Below are positions 14,781 through 19,544 of a stretch of 19,544 nucleotides of DNA, piece by piece. This DNA comes from CAYHPY01 sp964358485 (lineage in GTDB: Bacteria; Elusimicrobiota; Elusimicrobia; UBA1565; UBA9628): positions 1-19,544 of the forward strand of contig CAYHPY010000068.1 of NCBI GenBank assembly GCA_964358485.1. The letters are read 5' to 3'. The notes beneath the pieces are model-generated. The model searched no databases and was not told the DNA's origin. It worked only from the letters and a program-made list of their open reading frames with translations. How positions within the stretch are numbered: position 1 is the stretch's first letter; each line of letters begins with the position of its first letter. The translations under genes and the position numbers were made by a program.

Positions 14781-15191
14781 ATGGATGAACCAACCCCCGG
14801 GCCGGAACTCATCAAGCAAAACGCCGCCGCGGTGGCCCGCATCGCGTCCACCCTCCTCGGCAAGGAGCTAGGCTACGATGAAGCCGGGGTTCGTTGGCTG
14901 GACGAATACATCCAGAATCAACACCTCCAGGGAGATCCCGAATTGCGGGATAAATTGGCCGACCGGCTCGGGTCCTTCTTGGGAGAGTGCATCATCCGAA
15001 CCTACGGCGGCCGATGGGAGCAGGAGAACGGGAACTGGTGCGTGCGCTTGGGTCCCGGAAACGCCGCCTTCCCCTTCGTCAAGGTCGCCAAACAGCTGGC
15101 CCACGGCCGCGAAGGCGGGGATTCGGTCCTGGCCTTTTTCACCGCCATCCCGGCGGTGTTCAAGAGGAACGGACCATCCCCCTGCCCCTGA
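14781..15191 (+). CDS. Hypothetical protein, 136 aa
   Basis: A soluble protein I cannot name. The N-terminal half is helical (LIKQNAAAVARIASTLLGKEL, DEAGVRWLDEYIQNQH). The core LADRLGSFLGECIIRTYGGRWEQENG, then WCVRLGPGNAAFPFVKVAKQL, gives a G-E-x3-R-x2-G-G-x-W pattern seen in several uncharacterised bacterial proteins that predict alpha/beta folds. No signal peptide or membrane segment. The start is uncertain in mechanism: AAAGG lies only one base before ATG 14781, too close for normal use, and no -10 box sits at 6-7 bases. It follows the rhodanese terminator by 19 bases, so it needs its own promoter or read-through. Confidence 0.7.
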   Translation: MDEPTPGPELIKQNAAAVARIASTLLGKELGYDEAGVRWLDEYIQNQHLQGDPELRDKLADRLGSFLGECIIRTYGGRWEQENGNWCVRLGPGNAAFPFVKVAKQLAHGREGGDSVLAFFTAIPAVFKRNGPSPCP

Positions 15192-15257
15192 GGGGCCCGG
15201 CGCGGCGGCTCTTCAATCAAGATCCCCCCAAGAGTTCGGATCCAGCGCCTCTTGAGC

Positions 15258-15377
15258 CTAGAACTTTTCGAAGAGCGCCTTCATGGCGCGAATCTCGCGG
15301 TTGGTGTCGGCGTTCACCTGCGGACTGCCCTGTTCGCCGCCGGCCCGGTCCAAGCGCCAATAGGCCTTTCGGCCCAT
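15258..15377 (-). CDS. Possible small protein, 39 aa
   Basis: On the minus strand an ATG at 15377 opens a 39-residue frame ending at TAG 15258: it begins MGRKAYWRLDRAGGEQG and ends IRAMKALFEKF. Composition and third-position GC look protein-like, and the in-frame sequence upstream of the ATG does not. It is the only coding candidate in the 242-base gap. No ribosome site is visible, though TAAAGT on the minus strand about 45 bases upstream could be a -10 box. It may be a real small gene or a decayed remnant. Confidence 0.33.
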   Translation of the reverse strand: MGRKAYWRLDRAGGEQGSPQVNADTNREIRAMKALFEKF

Positions 15378-15420
15378 AGGGCGGGGCCGAAGGGCCCTGG
15401 GTTTTTGGGGGCGGGGGGCC

Positions 15421-15426
15421 TACACT
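15421..15426 (+). promoter_or_regulatory. -10 box seven bases before the PLD-like gene (leaderless)
   Basis: TACACT is followed by TTATGCC and ATG 15434. No Shine-Dalgarno or clear -35 box is present. Confidence 0.42.
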
Positions 15427-15433
15427 TTATGCC

Positions 15434-16789
15434 ATGAGAACCCCCCTCGCCGTGTTGGCGTCCTTGGCTTTGCTCTCGGGCCCGGTCCGCGCCGCAAGCT
15501 TGGAAGCTTTGTCCCGAGAGGCCGCCTCGGGATTTAATATCGCCGCGGAATTGCCCGTCGGCGCCCTGCGCCCGCTCCCCCAACCCCCGATCGCCGGGGC
15601 CGCGGTGGGTCCCCGGGGCGTCCAACCCCGTTTTTCCCCGGGGGCCGGGGTGGACGCGCAAATCCTCAAGCGTTTGGACGGCGTCCGCCGCTCCGCCGAC
15701 ATCGCGATGTACAGCTTCAGCCACGCCTCTTTGGTCGCGCGGGTTAAGGCCCTGGCCAAGGAGGGCCGCAAGGTCCGCTTGGTCCTCAACGACGCGAATA
15801 AAAACTCGGAGGCCGCCAAGGCTTTCGAGGACGCGGGAGTGGACGTCCGCTACGTCACCCCGGTCATGCACCACAAGTTCGCGATCCTCGATGGGCCTCA
15901 AGTCCCCGGGGACGATCCGTCCAAAGCCGTTCTTTTGACCGGAAGCGGCAATTGGTCCGCGTCCTCGGCGCGCGCCTTCGACGAGGACTTCCTCGACTTC
16001 GAGGGGGAGGCGGCCTTGGTCCGCGCCTTCCAGGCGGAGTTCAACCTGCTTTGGTCCCGCTCCAGGGACTTTCCCGGGAAGGTGCGCCACCAAGACACCG
16101 CCGCCATGGAGCCCGCCGACGCTCCGGTGCTCTTCACTTCCGCCAACATGGAAGCTCGCGAGACCTCCGGGGGGTGGACCTTCTCTCCGAAGGTGGCGGC
16201 CGAGGACGGGGTGGCTGGGCGGAGCATCGTCGCGGCCATGGATGGGGCCGGGAAGAGGATTCGAATCGCGTCGGCGCACTTTCGGCGCAAGGATTTCTAC
16301 GCTGCCCTGGTCCGGGCCCTGGAGCGCGGGGTTCGAGTCGACATGCTTCTGGATCAGCAGGAGTACAACGGGCCGGCGGCCAAGAACCCGGCCGACCCGG
16401 AACACCTCGACGAACTCCTCGGCCGGGCGGGAGCCGACGTGCGTTATAAGACCTATTCCCGGGTCTGGAAGCACCAGACCGCCAAGCAGATGCACGCCAA
16501 GTACCTGATCGCCGACGACCGCCTGGTCCTGACCGGGTCTTTCAACTGGTCCGACAACGCGGAACTGCGGACCATGGACAACCTTTTGCGCCTGAGCGGG
16601 CCGGAGGCCGCATCCTACGTGGAGCACCATTCCCGAATCTTCGATTACGGCCGGGGGACCCTGGACGAACTGTTGGGGGCCGTCAAGGGGCAAAAGGGCC
16701 GGGGGCCCTGCGACTTCCAGCCGATGAGCCTTTCCGCCGATGAAATGCGCCGGCTGCGCGCGAGTTACTCCTGGGACGCCTGCCGATAG
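15434..16789 (+). CDS. Secreted phospholipase D-like protein with two HKD motifs
   Basis: A 451-aa PLD-superfamily protein. Residues 1-20 (ending GPVRA) are a signal peptide. The first half has YSFSHASLVARV near 93 and HKD motif 1, His146-x-Lys148-x4-Asp153, followed by GSGNWS at 170-175. The second half has motif 2, His354-x-Lys356-x4-Asp361, followed by GSFNWS at 368-373. Both active-site halves are therefore complete in one chain. The GS-x-NWS form resembles the Nuc/cardiolipin-hydrolase side of the family, which includes nucleases and phosphodiesterases. The substrate could be extracellular DNA or phospholipid. An exported location and a single-gene layout with its own leaderless-type promoter are clear. 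The exact activity is not. Confidence 0.9.
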   Translation: MRTPLAVLASLALLSGPVRAASLEALSREAASGFNIAAELPVGALRPLPQPPIAGAAVGPRGVQPRFSPGAGVDAQILKRLDGVRRSADIAMYSFSHASLVARVKALAKEGRKVRLVLNDANKNSEAAKAFEDAGVDVRYVTPVMHHKFAILDGPQVPGDDPSKAVLLTGSGNWSASSARAFDEDFLDFEGEAALVRAFQAEFNLLWSRSRDFPGKVRHQDTAAMEPADAPVLFTSANMEARETSGGWTFSPKVAAEDGVAGRSIVAAMDGAGKRIRIASAHFRRKDFYAALVRALERGVRVDMLLDQQEYNGPAAKNPADPEHLDELLGRAGADVRYKTYSRVWKHQTAKQMHAKYLIADDRLVLTGSFNWSDNAELRTMDNLLRLSGPEAASYVEHHSRIFDYGRGTLDELLGAVKGQKGRGPCDFQPMSLSADEMRRLRASYSWDACR

Positions 16790-16967
16790 GCGGGCGAAGG
16801 TGTTTCCGGTCCGGCTCCCCGTCCTCCGTGGTCACCGCCCTCATCACCCCGCCGCACTGATCGCATTTGCTAACATCCCCTCGTTCCATTCCCATGATCT
16901 AGCGGAAGAGAAATCGATCCGTGAAACGGCGAGGGGCGCTTCTGGATTCCGCAACGATGAGATAGCC

Positions 16968-17348
16968 ATGGTTGAATTGCTCCTGGACCTAGCCAAGGCT
17001 CTCATTCTCGGCCGGATCCGGGGCGAGCCGGATCCGACCGCCAAAGGGCGAAGCCTGGCGCGGATGCGCGGCGAGCTTGAATCGATCCGCGGCGCGCGAG
17101 GAGCGTATCCGGAGCAACTCAAAGAACTTGTGAGGGACGGCTCGATCATGGAACTCCCAGGGATCGTGTTCCGCGGAGAGCACCAGGGAACAAACGCCGC
17201 CAGCTCTCTGAAGAGCCTCAAGGACCCATCGGCGGGCGACACCGGCGGGTGGGGGTACGTCGCCAATCGCCTCGATAAGGACTTCGGGGCGCTGTTCATT
17301 GATTGCACGCATACCGACCCCGCGGGCCGAAAATGGGACAGCTATTGA
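16968..17348 (+). CDS. Pilin-like protein without a prepilin signal
   Basis: A 126-aa protein whose body looks like a type II/IV pseudopilin: a helix SLARMRGELESIRGARGAYPEQLKELV matching the alpha1-C region, then DTGGWGYVANRLD, FGALFIDCTHTDPAGRKWDSY at the end. That ending recalls the abundant Elusimicrobiota pilins as I remember them. The N-terminus MVELLLDLAKALILGRI aligns loosely with F-T-L-I-E-L-L-V but carries Asp and Lys in place of the membrane helix, and no Gly cleavage site precedes it. It therefore cannot be processed or inserted as a normal pilin. ATG 16968 is the only start in reach; GAG six bases upstream is a weak ribosome site. Codons such as cga, gga, aca and cca are commoner than in neighbours. 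It may be a soluble derivative or a decaying gene. Confidence 0.6.
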   Translation: MVELLLDLAKALILGRIRGEPDPTAKGRSLARMRGELESIRGARGAYPEQLKELVRDGSIMELPGIVFRGEHQGTNAASSLKSLKDPSAGDTGGWGYVANRLDKDFGALFIDCTHTDPAGRKWDSY

Positions 17349-17365
17349 CGGTCATGGAGCAGAGC

Positions 17366-17395
17366 CCTTGGACATGAAGGAGAATCCAAGGCGCT
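17366..17395 (+). terminator. Weak hairpin after the pilin-like gene
   Basis: CCTTGGA (17366-17372) pairs with TCCAAGG (17385-17391) around a 12-base loop, followed by CGCTTTT. Seven base pairs with a short T run make only a weak terminator candidate, 17 bases after the stop. Confidence 0.28.
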
Positions 17396-17474
17396 TTTCC
17401 GGAGTCCACGCCCCATTCCGCCGGCGTGACCCCCGTTTTCCCCTCCCGTCAAGCTCCCTTGTCCCACGGAGCCG

Positions 17475-17503
17475 TTGACGAAAACCCCAACCCCCGTTAT
17501 ACT
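17475..17503 (+). promoter_or_regulatory. Near-consensus promoter, leaderless, of the 17510 gene
   Basis: TTGACG (17475-17480), exactly 17 bases, then TATACT (17498-17503), then six bases and ATG 17510. This is the best promoter in the window and has no room for a ribosome site. Confidence 0.65.
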
Positions 17504-17509
17504 ACGACC

Positions 17510-18394
17510 ATGTCTCCCATCCTCTCCATATTCCTGACCTCCGCCCTTTCCCTTTCGTCCTTCGCCGCCCCCACCGCGCCCCCCGCCGGGGTCATGAGCC
17601 TCACCACCGCCGACGGGGAACTGCAATGGGCTCCGGGCGAGGAAGCGGTCCGGGTGCTCAACAAACAAGGCGGCGAGGAACGGACCATCCCCCTGCCCCG
17701 CAGCGGCAAGCACGCCCCCGGCGGCGCGGTGCGCGCCATTCTTCCGGAGCGGGGAGAATATTTCCTGGCGGTGGAGGATTTCCGGGAAGACTTCGGCCTC
17801 CATCTGGAGGAAAAGGCCAAGGCGGTCAAGCCCAAAGCCGTGATCGTCCGTTCCATCCTCCGCCTGCTGGACCTGGACGGCAAAATCCATTGGAAGCATG
17901 AAACCGCCGATCGCATGGCGGTGGGCGAGGCCGCCGACGCCCAAAGCCTGCGGGTCTCCCAAAAAGGTTCCGTGGCCATCCTTCTCCAGGACATCGACCC
18001 TTACACCAAGAAGGGCGGCGGCCGACCGGTCCTGACCGTGATCGGCCCCAAGGGCCGGACCTTGATGTCCCTGGAATACACCGCCTGGACCAAGGTCTCG
18101 GAGTTCGCCATCTCCCGCGATGGGCGGCACCTGGCGGTGCTGGGCTTCGGCTTGGTCCCGGCCGAGGGGGAGATGACCCACGCCCTGGGTTATTATAAAA
18201 CCTCCGGCAGTCCGCTGTGGATTCAAGCCGTGGGCAAGGAGCCCCGCCGCCGCCTTTTGCAGGTGGTGGACGTGGACGGGTGGACCTGCTGCGTGGAAAC
18301 CCAACCGGGACTTTTCTCCGCCTTCGGCCATACCGGGGCCCGGCGCGACATCTCCCCGGACCAGGCTTGGTCCGAGTTCGGGATAAAGCCATAA
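17510..18394 (+). CDS. Secreted hypothetical protein, possible beta-propeller
   Basis: A 294-aa exported protein. Residues 1-20 (MSPILSIFLTSALSLSSFAA) form a signal peptide. The rest is beta-rich, with recurring short blocks of the kind seen in WD40/PQQ-like propellers: LLDLDGKIHWKHE, SQKGSVAILLQDID, VIGPKGRTLMSLEY, AISRDGRHLAVLGFG, YYKTSGSPLWIQAVG. The alternation of 'data' strands and D-G turns suggests four or five partial blades. The family is not recognised. The start is fixed by the signal peptide and by the strong promoter six bases upstream. Its end overlaps the next reading frame by about 28 bases, so the two exported proteins are probably one operon. Confidence 0.8.
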   Translation: MSPILSIFLTSALSLSSFAAPTAPPAGVMSLTTADGELQWAPGEEAVRVLNKQGGEERTIPLPRSGKHAPGGAVRAILPERGEYFLAVEDFREDFGLHLEEKAKAVKPKAVIVRSILRLLDLDGKIHWKHETADRMAVGEAADAQSLRVSQKGSVAILLQDIDPYTKKGGGRPVLTVIGPKGRTLMSLEYTAWTKVSEFAISRDGRHLAVLGFGLVPAEGEMTHALGYYKTSGSPLWIQAVGKEPRRRLLQVVDVDGWTCCVETQPGLFSAFGHTGARRDISPDQAWSEFGIKP

Positions 18395-19544
18395 ACTTCC
18401 TGGCGGCCTTGCTCCTTCCGGCCCTGGCGGCCCCCTGCCGCGCGGACCTCTCCTTCGTCCAAATCGTCCAGGCCCAGACCAATGTCGGCTCCGACGGCTT
18501 CTTCGGCAAGACCTGGGTGGAAGTCTCCGGCGAAAAGATGCGGCTGATTTCCGGCTACGCGCCGAAGGCCTCGGAGGCCGAAGCCAAGAAAAAGAAAGGG
18601 GCCCAACCCCTGCGGCTCATCCAGGTTCTGGACCTGGGAGCCACGGCCCTGTATCTCATCGACCCGTCCTCCAAAACCTTCGAGGTCCGGTCCCTGCGGG
18701 ATATCCGCTACGGAGAACTTCTCAAAGGCCGCCTTTCCAACGGGGCGGCCCGCTACCGGGTCACGGCCTCCACGGTGACGCTCGAACCCGGCCACCTGCG
18801 GCGCAAGCTCATCGACACCTTCGCGGAGCACTACCATGTCAGCGTGGAACTGACCTTGGAGGCGCCCGCCGCTCCCGGCGGGGCGCGGGACAAACCCATT
18901 CGGGCCGCGATGGAGCAAGATCTCTGGATGGCCCCGCTCTCGGGAAAGCTGATGAAGGGCCTCCTGGACCTGATGGCCTTCGATTCCCGCTACCGCGCGC
19001 TGACCGGGCGGGACTTCACCCCCCTGGATTTCGGAACCTACCAATTGCCCGAGGCCGCGGCCTATCTTCAAGTCCCCACCTCGGACATCGAGGCCCTGGT
19101 GCTCAAGGTCAAGCGGGACCTGCTCTCGGTTCCCGGCTACCCATTGTCGAGTTCGGTCTCCTGGTGGAAAAAAACCGGCGGCTCCAGGAAGGCCAAGAAA
19201 ACCGAGCCCAAGCCCGCCCCGAAGGCGGAGCCTCCCCCCATGGCCTCCCGCCCTCCCGCCCCGCGGCCCAACCCGCCGCGCCTGCAGGCCCCCCGGAAAA
19301 TATTCCGGCCCATCGACCTCCGTGGCTCCTGGCGGCTCATGGAACAGGAAGAAAAAAACGACCCGCGGCGGGCGCGCCGAACCCAGGCCCGTATTTTCAG
19401 GAGGACCGAACGGACCCTGCGCCGGCATCGGGGATATGAAGGCTTCCAGGACGAAATGCGGCGGGTCATCGAATCCCTTGAAAATTATCAACTGGAAGAA
19501 GTCCGGGGGCCGGAATTCGGACCGCGCCCGCACCGGCTTCCCGG
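18367..19544 (+). CDS. Secreted protein of unknown function (C-terminus beyond right edge)
   Basis: The frame is open to the window end, giving about 392 residues. The best start is TTG 18367: it yields MVRVRDKAINFLAALLLPAL and a cleavage site after APCRA, a good Sec signal, and overlaps the preceding gene by 28 bases. Later CTG codons would remove the positive N-terminus. The ribosome site is weak. The mature part starts as a beta-rich domain (TNVGSDGFFGKTWVEVSGEKMRLISG; IQVLDLGATALYLIDPSSKTFEV) resembling DUF4412/LolA-like single-sheet proteins. A helical middle (DLWMAPLSGKLMKGLLDLMA) and a Lys/Pro/Ala-rich linker near 265-300 follow. The visible end is a strongly basic Arg-rich helical segment. 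Function unknown; the lipid-carrier-like reading of the first domain is tentative. Confidence 0.78.
   Translation, partial: MVRVRDKAINFLAALLLPALAAPCRADLSFVQIVQAQTNVGSDGFFGKTWVEVSGEKMRLISGYAPKASEAEAKKKKGAQPLRLIQVLDLGATALYLIDPSSKTFEVRSLRDIRYGELLKGRLSNGAARYRVTASTVTLEPGHLRRKLIDTFAEHYHVSVELTLEAPAAPGGARDKPIRAAMEQDLWMAPLSGKLMKGLLDLMAFDSRYRALTGRDFTPLDFGTYQLPEAAAYLQVPTSDIEALVLKVKRDLLSVPGYPLSSSVSWWKKTGGSRKAKKTEPKPAPKAEPPPMASRPPAPRPNPPRLQAPRKIFRPIDLRGSWRLMEQEEKNDPRRARRTQARIFRRTERTLRRHRGYEGFQDEMRRVIESLENYQLEEVRGPEFGPRPHRLP

Noticed and set aside
15381..15405. GGGCC-GAAG-GGCCC with a following T run upstream of the PLD-like gene
   Set aside because: A 5-bp stem in very GC-rich sequence, about 200 bases from the nearest upstream stop; too weak to call a terminator.
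15314..16693. A 459-aa minus-strand open frame opposite the PLD-like gene
   Set aside because: Shadow of a gene with two intact HKD motifs; Gly/Arg/Val-rich with no recognisable domain.
17374..17478. A 34-aa plus-strand frame before the 17510 gene
   Set aside because: Arg/Pro/Ser-rich with no ribosome site, and it runs into the -35 box of a strong promoter.
17342..18331. A 329-aa minus-strand open frame opposite the propeller-like gene
   Set aside because: The plus frame has a signal peptide and a strong promoter; the minus frame has neither and is Gly/His-rich.
18223..19533. A 436-aa minus-strand open frame at the right edge
   Set aside because: Antisense shadow of the exported partial gene, without domain or start signals.

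Overview
The window is GC-rich bacterial chromosomal DNA, densely coding on both strands. I see no tRNA, rRNA, CRISPR array, prophage or intact insertion sequence. Nothing fixes the species. The best lineage hint is a pilin-like protein (16968-17348) whose C-terminal pattern (GGWGY, then CTHTD, then a terminal W-S-Y) I associate from memory with the many pseudopilins of Elusimicrobiota. Secreted proteins with ordinary Sec signals, MltA and a lipoprotein fit a diderm cell. The lineage call is an inference.

Left part, minus strand (1-4010): the start and about 1,073 residues of an SMC chromosome-segregation ATPase that runs off the left edge, preceded by an unrecognised 225-aa protein. The SMC leader holds a good promoter and a GC-armed inverted repeat around tandem AT-rich 10-mers. 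The SMC signature motif reads LSGC instead of LSGG.

Plus-strand run (4101-8049): a 46-aa four-cysteine protein, a 62-aa protein, an endonuclease/exonuclease/phosphatase-fold enzyme with an apparent CTG start, a secreted calcineurin-like phosphoesterase, the lytic transglycosylase MltA, and a small NTF2-like protein. A 13-bp inverted-repeat hairpin separates this run from a convergent minus-strand pair: a lipoprotein with an NTF2-like body, then a TPR protein overlapping it by 4 bp (10174 to 8163).

Divergent from that pair is a tight plus-strand operon (10202-13129): a class I/II aminotransferase, a nitrilase-family (omega-amidase-like) hydrolase, an unrecognised 105-aa protein and a DUF309 protein, with junctions that abut or overlap. 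The first two could form a transaminase/omega-amidase couple. A terminator-like hairpin lies inside the hydrolase gene.

Right part (13213-19544): a membrane fatty acid desaturase, a single-domain rhodanese with a clear intrinsic terminator, an unrecognised 136-aa protein, a possible 39-aa minus-strand gene, a secreted two-HKD phospholipase D-like protein, the pilin-like protein without a usable prepilin signal, a secreted unrecognised protein, and a secreted protein cut by the right edge.

A recurring theme is a TAnnnT -10 box 6-7 bases before the start codon of genes that open transcription units (5307, 6393, 10174 minus, 13213, 15434, 17510, perhaps 4010 minus). This predicts leaderless mRNAs, alongside genes with normal Shine-Dalgarno sites. 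No stretch over 300 bases lacks a gene. The longest gap, 15192-15433, holds only the possible 39-aa gene.
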